A program made the translations under genes and the position numbers. A DNA stretch of 64,000 bases from Neoroseomonas soli (GTDB lineage: Bacteria; Pseudomonadota; Alphaproteobacteria; Acetobacterales; Acetobacteraceae): contig NZ_JAAEDM010000003.1 of NCBI RefSeq assembly GCF_018129065.1, positions 1-64,000 on the forward strand, written 5' to 3'. Shown here piece by piece: positions 1 to 9,393 of the stretch (the first letter of the stretch is position 1; each line of letters starts with the position of its first letter). The notes beneath the pieces were generated by a model. The model ran no database searches. It had not been told where the DNA came from and saw only the letters and a program-made list of their open reading frames with translations.

Positions 1-1118
1 ACCGGCGCCAGCGCCGCGCCCGCGCCGATCAGCGCCGCCCGCGCCAGCCGCGCCGGCGCCCGGTCGTCCGTGTAGAGCCGGGCGATCGCGTTGGTCCCCA
101 GGAACATCGGCAGCGTCGCCCGCCGGTGGGCCGAGGCGTAACCGGCCAGCACCCCGGCCTCGCCCGGATCGGCGGCCCGGCGGATTCGCGCCGCCAGCAC
201 CTCCGCCCCCGAAAGCCCGAAATTGAACCCGTGCGCCGTGACGGGATGCATGCCCACCGCGGCATCCCCCAGCAGCGCGAAGCGCCGTCCGGCGAAGCGG
301 TGCGCATAGACTGCCACCAGCGGATAGGCATGCCGCGTCGCCACCAGGCGCATCTGCCCGAGCCGCGCCTCGTAGCGCTTCGTCACCTCGGCGCCGAACT
401 CCTCCGGCGTCATCGCCATCAGCCGTTCCGCCTTGTGCGGCGGCAGGGTCAGCACGACAGAGGAGACCTCCCCGTTCAGCGGCAGCATGGCGATGGTCTG
501 CCCGTGGCCGAACCATTCCGTCGCGATGCCCTCGTGCGGCTGTTCGTGCGACACCCGCGCGACGATCATGGTGCGCCCGAAATCGAGCATGGCGGCGCCG
601 ATGCCCGCCCGCCGGCGCGATTCCGAAAAGCGGGAATCGGCGGCGACGACGAGGCGCGCCCGCACCTCCTGCCCGCCGTCGAGCGTCACGCGCGCCTCCT
701 TCGGCAGCAGCGCCAGCCCGGTGACGGACCGCCCGGCCACCAGCCGCGCGTCCTGTCCGGCCGCGGCGCAATCGAATAGCGCGCGGCGGATCAGGTGGTT
801 CGGCACCAGCCGGCCCAGCGGCTCGCCATCCGCCCCCGGCGCGAAGTGCAGCGCCAGCGGGGAGGCGCCATTGATCACCTTCGCCTCGCGCAATGGCGCC
901 GTCTCGGCGGCCGGGATGCGCTCCCAGGCACCGACGTCGCGCAGGATGGCCTGGGAACGGTGGGTCAGCGCGATCTCACGCCCGTCGAAGGCGGGGTCGG
1001 CGATCGCGGCCTCCGGCGCCCGTTCCAGCAGCGTGACCTTGAGCCCGCTGCCCTCGAGCGCGCAGGCCAGCGCCAGCCCCGCCGGCCCCGCCCCGATGAT
1101 CGCGACATCCGTGTCCAT
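1..1118 (-). CDS. UbiH/UbiF/COQ6-family FAD-dependent hydroxylase (UbiM-like), 3' end cut by the window
   Basis: The frame is open from an ATG at 1118 to the window edge, giving 372 residues without a stop, so the C-terminus is missing. The N-terminus has the FAD dinucleotide-binding GAGPAG fingerprint (residues 10-15), followed by an acidic end to the second strand (LLERAP). A second FAD motif, GDAAVGMHPVTAHGFN, lies near residue 285. This pattern is typical of aromatic-ring hydroxylases of ubiquinone biosynthesis. The VGMHPVTAHG variant recalls the UbiM-like branch rather than classical UbiH, but assignment to C1, C5 or C6 hydroxylation cannot be made from sequence. It would act at the cytoplasmic membrane face on polyprenyl-phenol substrates with O2 and NAD(P)H. 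It lies just downstream of the VTT gene on the same strand. Confidence 0.85.
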   Translation of the reverse strand, partial: MDTDVAIIGAGPAGLALACALEGSGLKVTLLERAPEAAIADPAFDGREIALTHRSQAILRDVGAWERIPAAETAPLREAKVINGASPLALHFAPGADGEPLGRLVPNHLIRRALFDCAAAGQDARLVAGRSVTGLALLPKEARVTLDGGQEVRARLVVAADSRFSESRRRAGIGAAMLDFGRTMIVARVSHEQPHEGIATEWFGHGQTIAMLPLNGEVSSVVLTLPPHKAERLMAMTPEEFGAEVTKRYEARLGQMRLVATRHAYPLVAVYAHRFAGRRFALLGDAAVGMHPVTAHGFNFGLSGAEVLAARIRRAADPGEAGVLAGYASAHRRATLPMFLGTNAIARLYTDDRAPARLARAALIGAGAALAP

Positions 1119-1180
1119 GCCGTCCCATCCCCCCGGACGGCCCGCGCCGTCCATGATCCAGCGCAACCGGCGCCTTGGCC

Positions 1181-1876
1181 CTACTCGTCCTCGTCCATCG
1201 CCTGCCCGGCGCGGTGCCGTCGCAGCAGCGCGAAACCGAGCGCCGCCGACACCACGAAAAGCCCCGCCGCCAGCGCAAGCTGCCACGCCCCATCCACCCG
1301 GACGCCCTTGCCGAGCAACGCGAAGACCACCGTCTGCGGCAGGTACCCGATGGCCGAGGCCGCCAGGAAGGGCCAGGCGCTGATCGCCGCCATCCCCGCC
1401 AGCAGGTTCAGCGCGAGGTTGTTGCCGATCGGCAGCAGCCGCAGCGCCAGCGTCGCGTTGAAGGGGCTGCCCGCCAGCACGTCCCGCAGCGGCCGCAGCC
1501 GGTGTCCGTAGCGGCCGGCCAGCCGGCGTTCCGCCCAGCCCCGCCCGACCGCCCTCGCCCAGCCATAGGACAGGCCGCAGCCCGCCACCTGCGCGATCAG
1601 CGAAAGCAGCGTGCCCTCCACCGCCCCGAAAGCGTAGCCCGCGAGGAACGCCACCCCCTGGCGCGGCGCGCCGGCGGCGGTGACGGCAGCCCCGATCGCG
1701 ATGAAGACCAGGTCCCCGAGCAGCCCCTGCCCGAGCACCCAGCGGTCCACCCAGTCCGTGCCCGGCGCCAGGCCGATGCCGCGCAACAGGAACCCCGCCG
1801 CCACCAGCCCGGCCGCGAGGGTGGCCAGTTTCAGCAGCGCCGCGCGGCGCCGGGCCGCCGCCGCCAGGGCGGTCAT
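1181..1876 (-). CDS. VTT-domain (TVP38/TMEM64, DedA-like) membrane protein
   Basis: This 231-residue protein has about five hydrophobic segments. A central VTT/SNARE-associated core contains the glycine-rich stretch FLAGYAFGAVEGTLLS (about 77-92), and the conserved LRLLPIGNNLALNLLAG motif (about 146-162) is recognisable as the TVP38/TMEM64 signature. Family members are integral membrane proteins linked to lipid scrambling or membrane homeostasis; the exact role here is unknown. Its ATG overlaps the stop of the upstream glycosyltransferase (ATGA at 1873-1876), implying translational coupling, so the two may act together on lipid-linked substrates. The C-terminus is short and acidic (MDEDE). 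Confidence 0.85.
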   Translation of the reverse strand: MTALAAAARRRAALLKLATLAAGLVAAGFLLRGIGLAPGTDWVDRWVLGQGLLGDLVFIAIGAAVTAAGAPRQGVAFLAGYAFGAVEGTLLSLIAQVAGCGLSYGWARAVGRGWAERRLAGRYGHRLRPLRDVLAGSPFNATLALRLLPIGNNLALNLLAGMAAISAWPFLAASAIGYLPQTVVFALLGKGVRVDGAWQLALAAGLFVVSAALGFALLRRHRAGQAMDEDE

Positions 1877-2661
1877 GGCCCCTCGTCGCGCTCGATCACC
1901 GGCCGGCGGCCGCGCCGCTGCAGCCAGGCCACGCCGACCAGGTCGAACAGGCCGACCATCAGCCGGTCCAGCGTGCCGTAGTTGGACGCGCCGCGCACGC
2001 GCGGCCGGTGATTCACCGGCTCGCTGACCACGGTGCCGCCGGCGCGCAGGGTGAGCGCCGGCAGGTAGCGGTGCATGTGGTCGAACTGCGGGAATTCGAG
2101 GAACAGGTCCCGCGGGAAGACCTTCAGCCCGCAGCCGGTATCCGGCGTCGCGTCCTTCAGCAGGCGCGACCGCACGGCGTTGGCGATGCGGCTGGTGTAG
2201 CGCTTCATCCCGCTGTCCCGCCGGTTCACCCGGTGGCCGGCGACCAGGGTGCGGCGCCCTGCGGCGGCCTCGGCCTCGGCGCGGGCGAGCAGGCGGGGGA
2301 TGTCGGCGGGGTCGTTCTGCCCGTCCCCGTCCAGGGTTGCGATCCAGCGGCCGCGCGCGGCCTTCACCCCGGTCACGACGGCGGCGGACTGGCCGCAGGA
2401 GTCGCGGTGGCGGATCGCGCGCACCGGCGCGCCGGCGGCCCGTGCCTCGCGCAACGCATCGGGCGTGCCGTCGGTCGATCCGTCGTCGACATAGACGATC
2501 TCATGCGGAACTGGCCCGAGCGCGGCCTCGATCTCGGCCACCAGGGGCGCGATGTTGGGCGCCTCGTTGCGGACGGGGATGACGACGGACAGCAGAGGGG
2601 GCGCGACGATATCCGGCGCCGCCTCGGCGGGCACGGAACCGGCGCTGGGCGCGGGAACCAT
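1873..2661 (-). CDS. Family 2 glycosyltransferase (polyprenyl-phosphate sugar transferase-like)
   Basis: The start chosen is the ATG at 2661 (262 residues). A longer open frame runs upstream, but it covers the divergent ctaA gene. After a short Ala/Pro-rich leader the GT-A fold begins with LLSVVIPVRNEAPNIAPLV (about 24-42), followed by YVDDGSTDGT and the metal-binding DGDGQNDP (DxD equivalent). These are hallmarks of the dolichyl- or undecaprenyl-phosphate glycosyltransferase group. There are no C-terminal membrane helices, so it resembles the soluble DPM1-like type. It likely moves a sugar from a nucleotide donor to a polyprenyl phosphate at the inner membrane; the sugar cannot be told. It is coupled to the VTT gene and divergent from ctaA, 99 bp away. 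Confidence 0.85.
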   Translation of the reverse strand: MVPAPSAGSVPAEAAPDIVAPPLLSVVIPVRNEAPNIAPLVAEIEAALGPVPHEIVYVDDGSTDGTPDALREARAAGAPVRAIRHRDSCGQSAAVVTGVKAARGRWIATLDGDGQNDPADIPRLLARAEAEAAAGRRTLVAGHRVNRRDSGMKRYTSRIANAVRSRLLKDATPDTGCGLKVFPRDLFLEFPQFDHMHRYLPALTLRAGGTVVSEPVNHRPRVRGASNYGTLDRLMVGLFDLVGVAWLQRRGRRPVIERDEGP

Positions 2662-2760
2662 GCGGCGGGCGGTAGCAGCCCGGCCCCGCCCCCGCAAGCA
2701 GCCCGGACGAACGGGGCACCCCCCGTGCGTCGGGCCGGCGCCTCCCCTATATCGCGCGGC

Positions 2761-3849
2761 ATGCCCTTCGATCCCCGCAGCCAGACCCTCCCTTCCGCCG
2801 AGGATTCCGCCGACCGTCGCCGCGCCGTGGCGCGCTGGCTCCTCTTCGTTGCGGGGTTGGTCTGGATCATGATCGCGATCGGTGGGGCCACGCGGCTGAC
2901 CGGTTCCGGCCTGTCCATCATGGAATGGGCGCCGATCACGGGCTTCCTGCCGCCGCTCTCGGACGCGGAATGGAACCGCCTTTACGATCTGTACCGGACC
3001 ATTCCGCAGTATCAGCTCATGAACCAGGGCTTCGGGTTGGAAGGGTTCAAGGAAATCTTCTGGCTGGAATGGATCCACCGCTTCTGGGGACGGCTGATCG
3101 GCATCGCCTATGTGGCGGGGTTGGCGTGGTTCTGGCTGCGCGGACGGGTGCCGGCGGAGCTTAAGCCGCGGCTGCTGCTGCTGCTGGCGCTCGGCGGCCT
3201 GCAAGGGGCGGTGGGCTGGTTCATGGTCGCCTCGGGCTTCGAGGCCGACCGCACCGCAGTTTCCCCATATCGCCTGGTGATCCATCTCGGCATGGCGCTG
3301 CTGCTTTATGCCGTGCTCCTCTGGACCGCCTTGACCCTTGTGCGACCCGCGCCCGAGCCCAACCCCGCCCCGCCCGCGCTGCGCCGCTGGGCGCATGCTG
3401 CGGCTGGGCTCGCGCTGCTCGCCATGCTGGCGGGCGGCTTCGTTGCAGGCATCCGGGCCGGTTTCGACTACAATACCTTCCCATTGATGGAGGGACGCCT
3501 GGTGCCCGAAGGCTATTGGCGCCTGGAACCGGCGTGGACAAACCTCGCGACCAATATCGCGGCGGTGCAGTTCAACCACCGGCTGCTCGCGACGGCGGCG
3601 CTTGCCGCTTCCGCGTGGGCCGCGCTGCTGGCTTGGCGCAGCCTGCCGCGCGGGCGCGTCCGCGGCGCGGTGACGGGCCTCGGGATCGCCATCGTGCTGC
3701 AATACTCGCTCGGCGTTGCCACGCTGCTCGCCGTGGTGCCGGTCTGGCTCGGCACGCTGCACCAGGCCGTCGCCGTGCTGGTGCTGACCGGCGCCATCCT
3801 GGCCATGCACGCGCTTCGCCGCCCGGCGGCGACGGTCCCCTCCGGGTGA
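2761..3849 (+). CDS. ctaA: Heme A synthase, COX15 type
   Basis: The product has 362 residues and about eight membrane helices in two related halves. It converts heme O to heme A for aa3-type cytochrome oxidase in the inner membrane. The signature GGATRLTGSGLS (41-52) follows helix 1. Four heme-ligand histidines fall at the expected places: His106 (EWIHRFWG), His175 (LVIHLGMA), His273 (QFNHRLLA) and His334 (GTLHQAVA). The loop cysteine pair of Bacillus CtaA is absent, as in the alphaproteobacterial/mitochondrial COX15 type. The start ATG at 2761 gives the usual short cytoplasmic N-terminus. Its stop overlaps the GTG of the histidine kinase (GTGA at 3846-3849). Confidence 0.95.
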   Translation: MPFDPRSQTLPSAEDSADRRRAVARWLLFVAGLVWIMIAIGGATRLTGSGLSIMEWAPITGFLPPLSDAEWNRLYDLYRTIPQYQLMNQGFGLEGFKEIFWLEWIHRFWGRLIGIAYVAGLAWFWLRGRVPAELKPRLLLLLALGGLQGAVGWFMVASGFEADRTAVSPYRLVIHLGMALLLYAVLLWTALTLVRPAPEPNPAPPALRRWAHAAAGLALLAMLAGGFVAGIRAGFDYNTFPLMEGRLVPEGYWRLEPAWTNLATNIAAVQFNHRLLATAALAASAWAALLAWRSLPRGRVRGAVTGLGIAIVLQYSLGVATLLAVVPVWLGTLHQAVAVLVLTGAILAMHALRRPAATVPSG

Positions 3850-6482
3850 CGGCGGAAAACGCCGCGCTGCGGGCCCTCGGGGCCCTGCCACACCCAGTCC
3901 TCGTGATGGATGGCGAGGATCGGCTGATCCTGGCCAATGGCGCGCTGTGGCGGGAGGTCGGCGCCGATCCCGCCCGCTTCCCTGCCGGTACGCCGCTGCG
4001 TGACATCCTTAGTCTCCTCGCCTTCCGCGGGCTGCTCGGCCCGGGCGACCCCGCCGCGCTGGCGGCCGAAGCGCTGGCGCAGGACCGCAGCACCGCGCGT
4101 GTCTGGCACAAGTGCAGCGCCGACGGCGCGCGCCTCGCGGAGGTCACGACCCTGCCGCTGCCCGGCGGCGGCTTCGTGCTCTGCTCGATCGACATCACCA
4201 CCCTGCAGCGCGCCGAGGGCCATGCGCGCGCCACAGCGGCGCTGCTGGAACGCGTGCTCGGAGCCCAGCGCGGCGGCGTCGCCCTGTTCGACAAGGCGCA
4301 GCGCCTGGTCCTGCACAACCCCGCCTATCGACGCCATTCGGGCGCCACGCCGGAGCTCCTGGCCGGCCACCCGACCCTGCGCGAGATCATGGAAGGCCTG
4401 GCAAAAGCCGGCGAGTTCCTCACCAGCGAAGGTCGCGAACATTTCGCCACCGGCGTCTCCGCCGACCGCCGCAAGCCGCGCGTCGCCGAGCGCGAGCGCG
4501 CGGATGGCTTGATCGTGCGCTTCGCAAGTTCGCCGCAGTCCGATGGCGGCTTCCTGATCGAGGCCGACGACGTCACCGAACTGCGCCGCACCGAGGACGA
4601 GGCCCGCCGCCGCGCCGCCCTCATCGACGGCGTGCTCGAGGCGCTGCCCCACGGCATCTGCGTCTGGACGCACGACCGGCGCGTGGCGCGGTTCAACACC
4701 GCCTATGTCCGGCTGATGGAAGGCGCGCCGCTGTGGGTCGGCGACACGCTGCAGGATGTCATCCGCCGTCGCGCCGAAGCCTGCGAATACGGACCGGGCG
4801 AGGCGGCGGAGGTCTATGCGCGGGAGATTGCGCGCGACACCTCCCGCCCGCAGGAACGGCGACGCCTGCGCCCCAACGGCACCACGCTCGACGTCCGCAC
4901 CGCACCGCTGCCCGATGGCGGGCACGTCTCCGTCATCACCGACATCACCGCCGTCTGGCGGGCCGAGGAGGAGGCGCGCCGGCGCGCCGCGGTGCTGGAA
5001 ACCGCGATGGCCTCCATGCGGCACGGCCTCATCGTCTACGGCCCCGACCGGAAGGTGATCACCGCGAATGCGCTCGCCGGCGCGCTGGCCGGGCACGAGC
5101 CCGGCGAGATCCGCCCGGGGCGGAGCGTCGACGACCTGGTCACGCTGCTTCACGTCACGGGACGTCTCGGGCCGGATGGCGACCGGCTGGCGCGCGCGGC
5201 GCTGGAACTCGACCGCAGCAAACCCTATCGCGGCGTGCGGAAGACGCCCGAGGGGCGCGTGCTCGAGGTCTCCTCCGACCCGACGCCCGATGGCGGCTTC
5301 GTCGTCACCCATGTCGACATCACCGCGCTCGCCACGGCGCAGGCGGAGGCCGAGCGCCGCGCCGGCATCCTGCAGGTGATGCTCGACAACATCCGTCACG
5401 GCATCTGCCTTTTCGACGCCGAGGGGCGGGTGGTCATGGCCAATGCCCTGGCCGCCGCCATGACCGGCCTGCAGCCGGAGGCCTTCCGCCCCGGCCGGAC
5501 CGTCTTCGAACTGCGGCAGGATCAGATCCGCGCGGGCGAATACGTCTCGAACAGGGACATGGAGGTGGTCCTCGGCGAGCGCCTGGCGGACCCGCTGCGC
5601 GCCCCGGACCGGTATATCCGTCGCCGCGCCAACGGCCTCATCGTTGAGGTGACGACCGACCGCACGCCCGATGGCGGCTACGTGCGCACCTACAGCGACG
5701 TCACGGAGGACTGGCGCATCCGCGACGAACTCGAAAGCGCCCGCATCGCGGCCGAGGCGGCCAGCCAGGCGAAGTCCCGCTTCCTCGCGACCATGAGCCA
5801 CGAGTTGCGCACCCCCCTCTCGGCCGTCATCGGCTTCGCCGAGACCCTCCTGGCCGACCCGGCACCGGAGCAGGTCGCCGAATACGCCGAAGCGGTGCGC
5901 GACGCCGGGCGGCAATTGCTCTCGCTGATCGAGGACATCCTCGACGTCGCCCGCGCCGCCGGCCCGCAGGACGCGGCGGCCCGGATGCCGGTCGATGTCG
6001 TCGCGCTCGCCGCCTCGCTCCGCGAGGCGATGCGGAGCGCGGCAACGGAGGCGCACCTCACGCTCGACGTCGAGGCCACGCCGGACCTGCCGCATGCCGT
6101 CTGCGACGAGCGGCGGCTGCGCCGCATCCTGCTCGCCCTGCTCGACAACGCGGTGAAATTCACCCCGCCAGGCGGGCGGGCCAGCATCACGGTGACACCG
6201 GAGGAAGGGGGCGGCCTCGCCTTCCGAATCACGGACACCGGCATCGGCATGCCGCCCGAGCAGATCCCGCGCGCCTTCGAGCCGTTCACCCAGCTCGAAT
6301 CCTCCCATGCGCGGCGCTTCGCCGGATCCGGCCTCGGCCTGCATCTGTCGCAGGTGCTGGCAGAAGCCATGGGCGCGACCCTCAACCTGGAGAGCGCCCC
6401 CGGCCACGGCACCACCGCCACCCTTCGCCTGCCGCCGGGGATCACCATCTCCCCGACAGCCGCGACCCAGGAGACGACATGA
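3846..6482 (+). CDS. Orphan sensor histidine kinase with five tandem PAS modules
   Basis: The start is taken as GTG at 3846, overlapping the ctaA stop, because PAS-1 begins within a few residues; an ATG at 3906 would cut into it. The 878-residue protein has five PAS-7-like modules starting near residues 5, 132, 258, 382 and 507. The last four are spaced about 125 residues apart, and most modules end in an RAEE/ARRRA coiled linker. HisKA follows (MSHELRTPLSAV, phospho-acceptor His652), then HATPase_c with N box LLDNAVKFTPP (about 765), G1 DTGIGMPP and G2 GSGLGL. No membrane helix or receiver domain is seen, so it is probably a cytosolic sensor of redox, ligand or cofactor state with an unlinked partner regulator. 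It is coupled to tldD by ATGA (6479-6482). Confidence 0.9.
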   Translation: MTAENAALRALGALPHPVLVMDGEDRLILANGALWREVGADPARFPAGTPLRDILSLLAFRGLLGPGDPAALAAEALAQDRSTARVWHKCSADGARLAEVTTLPLPGGGFVLCSIDITTLQRAEGHARATAALLERVLGAQRGGVALFDKAQRLVLHNPAYRRHSGATPELLAGHPTLREIMEGLAKAGEFLTSEGREHFATGVSADRRKPRVAERERADGLIVRFASSPQSDGGFLIEADDVTELRRTEDEARRRAALIDGVLEALPHGICVWTHDRRVARFNTAYVRLMEGAPLWVGDTLQDVIRRRAEACEYGPGEAAEVYAREIARDTSRPQERRRLRPNGTTLDVRTAPLPDGGHVSVITDITAVWRAEEEARRRAAVLETAMASMRHGLIVYGPDRKVITANALAGALAGHEPGEIRPGRSVDDLVTLLHVTGRLGPDGDRLARAALELDRSKPYRGVRKTPEGRVLEVSSDPTPDGGFVVTHVDITALATAQAEAERRAGILQVMLDNIRHGICLFDAEGRVVMANALAAAMTGLQPEAFRPGRTVFELRQDQIRAGEYVSNRDMEVVLGERLADPLRAPDRYIRRRANGLIVEVTTDRTPDGGYVRTYSDVTEDWRIRDELESARIAAEAASQAKSRFLATMSHELRTPLSAVIGFAETLLADPAPEQVAEYAEAVRDAGRQLLSLIEDILDVARAAGPQDAAARMPVDVVALAASLREAMRSAATEAHLTLDVEATPDLPHAVCDERRLRRILLALLDNAVKFTPPGGRASITVTPEEGGGLAFRITDTGIGMPPEQIPRAFEPFTQLESSHARRFAGSGLGLHLSQVLAEAMGATLNLESAPGHGTTATLRLPPGITISPTAATQETT

Positions 6483-7909
6483 GCGCCCTTGCCACCACCG
6501 ATGCCCTGTTCTTCGGCATGCTCGACCGCGATGCGGCCGAGCGCCGCCTGCGCGAGGCGACGGCGGGCTGCGAGGACGGCGAGCTCTTCCTGGAATACCG
6601 CGAGAGCGAGGCGATCTCGCTCGAGGACGGGCGCATCCGCTCCGCCTCCTACGACGCGACGCGCGGCTTCGGCCTGCGCGCCGTGGCGGGTGAGGCGGCG
6701 GGCTACGCCCATGCCGGCGAACTCTCCGACGCCGCGCTCGCCCGCGCGGCGGAGACGGTGAGGACAGTGCGCCAGGGCCGCTCCGGCACGCTGGAGACCG
6801 GGCCGCGCGCGACCAATGCCCGCCTCTATTCCGACGCCAATCCGCTTCCGGCGATGGATTTCGCCGCCAAGACCACGCTGCTGCAGGAGATCGACGCCTT
6901 CGCCCGCGCGCGCGACCCGCGGGTGGTGCAGGTGATGGCCTCGATCTCCGGGGAATGGCAGGCGGTGCAGATCCTGCGTCCGGACGGCCAGCGCGTGGCG
7001 GACCTGCGCCCGCTGGTGCGCATGAACGTCTCGGTCGTGGTGGAGGCCAACGGGCGGCGCGAGACCGGATCCTTCGGCACCGGCGGCCGCTTCGACTACG
7101 GCCGCATCCTCTCGGAGGCGCAGTGGAAGGCCGCGGTGGAGGAAGCCTTGCGCCAGGCACTGGTGAACCTCGACAGCGTCCCCGCCCCGGCGGGCGAGAT
7201 GGAGGTGGTGCTCGGCCCCGGCTGGCCCGGCATCCTGCTGCACGAGGCGATCGGCCACGGGCTGGAGGGCGACTTCAACCGCAAGAAGACCTCCGCCTTC
7301 GCCGGGTTGCTCGGCCAGCGCATCGCTTCCCCCGGCGTGACGGTGGTCGATGACGGCACCCTCCCCGACCGGCGCGGTTCGATCACGGTGGATGACGAGG
7401 GCACCCCCTCCGGCCGCACCGTGCTGATCGAGGACGGCATCCTGACCGGCTTCCTGCAGGACCGGCAGAATGCGCGGCTGATGGGCGTGGCGCCGACCGG
7501 CAACGGCCGCCGCCAGTCCCACGCGCATATCCCGATGCCGCGCATGACCAACACGGTGATGCTCGGCGGCGCCCATACTCCGCAGGACGTTCTGGCGAGC
7601 GTGAAGCGCGGCCTCTACGCCGTGAACTTCGGCGGCGGGCAGGTGGACATCACCAGCGGCAAGTTCGTGTTCAGCGCATCCGAGGCCTATCTGATCGAGA
7701 ACGGCAGGATCGGCGCGCCGGTGAAGGGCGCGACGCTGATCGGCAACGGACCGGATGCGCTGACCAAGGTGACGATGGTGGCCAACGACATGGCGCTCGA
7801 CCCCGGCATCGGCACCTGCGGCAAGCAAGGCCAGGGGGTGCCGGTAGGCGTGGGGCAGCCGACGCTCAAGATGGCCGGGCTGACGGTGGGCGGCACGGCC
7901 GTCCGCTGA
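6479..7909 (+). CDS. tldD: Metalloprotease TldD
   Basis: This 476-residue TldD family protein overlaps the kinase stop by ATGA. The zinc-binding HEAIGHGLEGD motif starts at His255 (His255, Glu256, His259). The downstream conserved region includes SPGVTVVDDG, DDEGTPSGRT and the C-terminal FGGGQVDITSGKF. TldD normally forms a heterodimeric protease with TldE/PmbA, which degrades or matures small peptides such as modified RiPP precursors. No pmbA gene lies in this window, so the partner must be encoded elsewhere. The length and motifs look fully intact. Confidence 0.95.
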   Translation: MSALATTDALFFGMLDRDAAERRLREATAGCEDGELFLEYRESEAISLEDGRIRSASYDATRGFGLRAVAGEAAGYAHAGELSDAALARAAETVRTVRQGRSGTLETGPRATNARLYSDANPLPAMDFAAKTTLLQEIDAFARARDPRVVQVMASISGEWQAVQILRPDGQRVADLRPLVRMNVSVVVEANGRRETGSFGTGGRFDYGRILSEAQWKAAVEEALRQALVNLDSVPAPAGEMEVVLGPGWPGILLHEAIGHGLEGDFNRKKTSAFAGLLGQRIASPGVTVVDDGTLPDRRGSITVDDEGTPSGRTVLIEDGILTGFLQDRQNARLMGVAPTGNGRRQSHAHIPMPRMTNTVMLGGAHTPQDVLASVKRGLYAVNFGGGQVDITSGKFVFSASEAYLIENGRIGAPVKGATLIGNGPDALTKVTMVANDMALDPGIGTCGKQGQGVPVGVGQPTLKMAGLTVGGTAVR

Positions 7910-8087
7910 CGCGTTTCCTCGCGGCGGATGCAACGCAGTGCGGAGACCGGCACGGTTCCGAGGGGCGAGGATTATCCCGACCCCGCCGCAGTCGATGCCG
8001 CGGCGGATGGCACTCCCGGGGCCATGGTCAAAACCTGCCACCTGGCGCGGTGGTTGGTCAGGTGGAGAGCGCGGCACTCATAGGAAC

Positions 8088-8178
8088 TGGCGGACAGGGA
8101 GGGATTCGAACCCTCGATACGCTTTTGACGTATACGCACTTTCCAGGCGCGCGCCTTCGACCGCTCGGCCACCTGTCC
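8088..8178 (-). tRNA. tRNA-Ser(GGA)
   Basis: Read on the minus strand, a class II tRNA folds from 8178 to 8091. The acceptor arm GGACAGG pairs with CCTGTCC and the discriminator base is G. The TGGCCGAGCGG D-arm start is typical of serine tRNAs. The anticodon loop is CTGGAAA (anticodon GGA), there is a long variable arm (TACG/CGTA), and the T arm has GGTTCGAATCC. The CCA tail is encoded (8090-8088). It decodes UCC/UCU and sits between the divergently placed tldD and the Bug-protein gene. Confidence 0.97.
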
Positions 8179-8242
8179 GGAGGGCGCGGAACATAATCAG
8201 GCTGCGGCCGCAGGGCAACCCACCAACCGCAGCCTTTTCACA

Positions 8243-9232
8243 TCAATCTGCGAACTGCCCCGCCGCCTGGATCAGCGGCCGCCACTTGGCGATATCCGCC
8301 TGCCAGAACTCGCGGTGGATCTGCGGCGTCGCCCGCGCCACAGGCACCGGCGCCGTGCCGAGATCGGCGAAACGCCGCGCAATCCCTTCATCCTGCAGCG
8401 CCTTCACCAGCGCCTGGTTCAACCGCGCGACGATCGGCGCCGGCGTGCCCTTCGGCGCATAGAGGCCATGCCACACGCTCACCTCGAAGCCCGGCAGGCC
8501 GCCCTGCGCGGAGGTCGGCAGATCAGGCAGCGCGGCGATTCGCTCGGGCGTCGTCACCGCGAAGGCGCGCACCGTGCCGGCGCGGATCTGCTCGGTCGTG
8601 TTGGTGGTCTGGTCGCACATGATATCCACCGTGCCGGCGACCAGGTCGTTCATTGCCGGGCCCGTGCCGCGATAGGGCACGGTCGTCATGCGCGTATCGA
8701 CCGCCTTCATCAGCAGCAGGCCACAGAGGTGGCTCGCGGCGCCGATGCCGGCATTGGCGTAGTTCAATCCCTCACCGCGCCGGCGGATCAACGCGACCAG
8801 CTCGGCCAGGCTGTTCGCCTCGATGTTGCGGCGGGCGATTAGCGTCATCGGCACCTCGGTCACCAGGCCGAGAGTCTCGAAGCCGCCCACCGGGTCGTAG
8901 GAGAGGCGGCGGTAGAGCGTCGGGATCGTCGCCATGCCGATGTGATGCAGCAGGACGGTATGGCCATCCGGCCGCGCCTGCGCGACGCGCTGCGCGCCGA
9001 GCGTGCCGCCGGCGCCGCCGACATTCTCCACCACCACCGGCTGGCCGAGCTCGGCGCTCATGGCCTGCGCGATCAGCCGGCCGACCGTGTCCGTCGGGCC
9101 GCCGGCCGCGAAGGGGATCACCATCGTGACCGGACGGGACGGGAAGGCCTGCTGGGCCAGGGCCGGTGCGGCGAGCGCGCCGGACGCCGTAATGGCGAGC
9201 GCGGCCAGGCCGCGGCGTGAGAGATGAAGCAT
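8243..9232 (-). CDS. Bug-family tripartite tricarboxylate transporter (TTT) solute-binding protein
   Basis: The 329-residue protein has a Sec signal peptide (about 1-26, cleaved after ALA). The mature part has the Bug/TctC signatures: PSRPVTMVIPFAAGGPTDT near the start, then VVENVGGAGG, and YANAGIGAASHLCG later. Such proteins bind carboxylates or other small organics in the periplasm for a TctAB permease. No tctA or tctB is adjacent, as is common for the many orphan Bug genes of Acetobacteraceae and Burkholderiales. The ligand cannot be predicted. It stands alone, downstream of lepA on the same strand after a 161-bp gap. Confidence 0.93.
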   Translation of the reverse strand: MLHLSRRGLAALAITASGALAAPALAQQAFPSRPVTMVIPFAAGGPTDTVGRLIAQAMSAELGQPVVVENVGGAGGTLGAQRVAQARPDGHTVLLHHIGMATIPTLYRRLSYDPVGGFETLGLVTEVPMTLIARRNIEANSLAELVALIRRRGEGLNYANAGIGAASHLCGLLLMKAVDTRMTTVPYRGTGPAMNDLVAGTVDIMCDQTTNTTEQIRAGTVRAFAVTTPERIAALPDLPTSAQGGLPGFEVSVWHGLYAPKGTPAPIVARLNQALVKALQDEGIARRFADLGTAPVPVARATPQIHREFWQADIAKWRPLIQAAGQFAD

Positions 9233-9393
9233 GATGTCTCCTCGGCGACGGGCTTGCGTGGCCCGTGATTGTTCTTTGATTCGTCAATGGGTACTCAGCC
9301 ACCCGGCGTCAAGTCACACGGGCGGGTGGCGCCGATCCGTCGCCGGTCTCGCCCCCCGATCAACCCGATGCCAGGCGACCGGGAGGCGACGGC

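Noticed and set aside
1873-3891. A 672-codon minus-strand gene including the glycosyltransferase
   Set aside because: The upstream 400 codons are antisense to ctaA and have no protein-like pattern. The glycosyltransferase starts at 2661.
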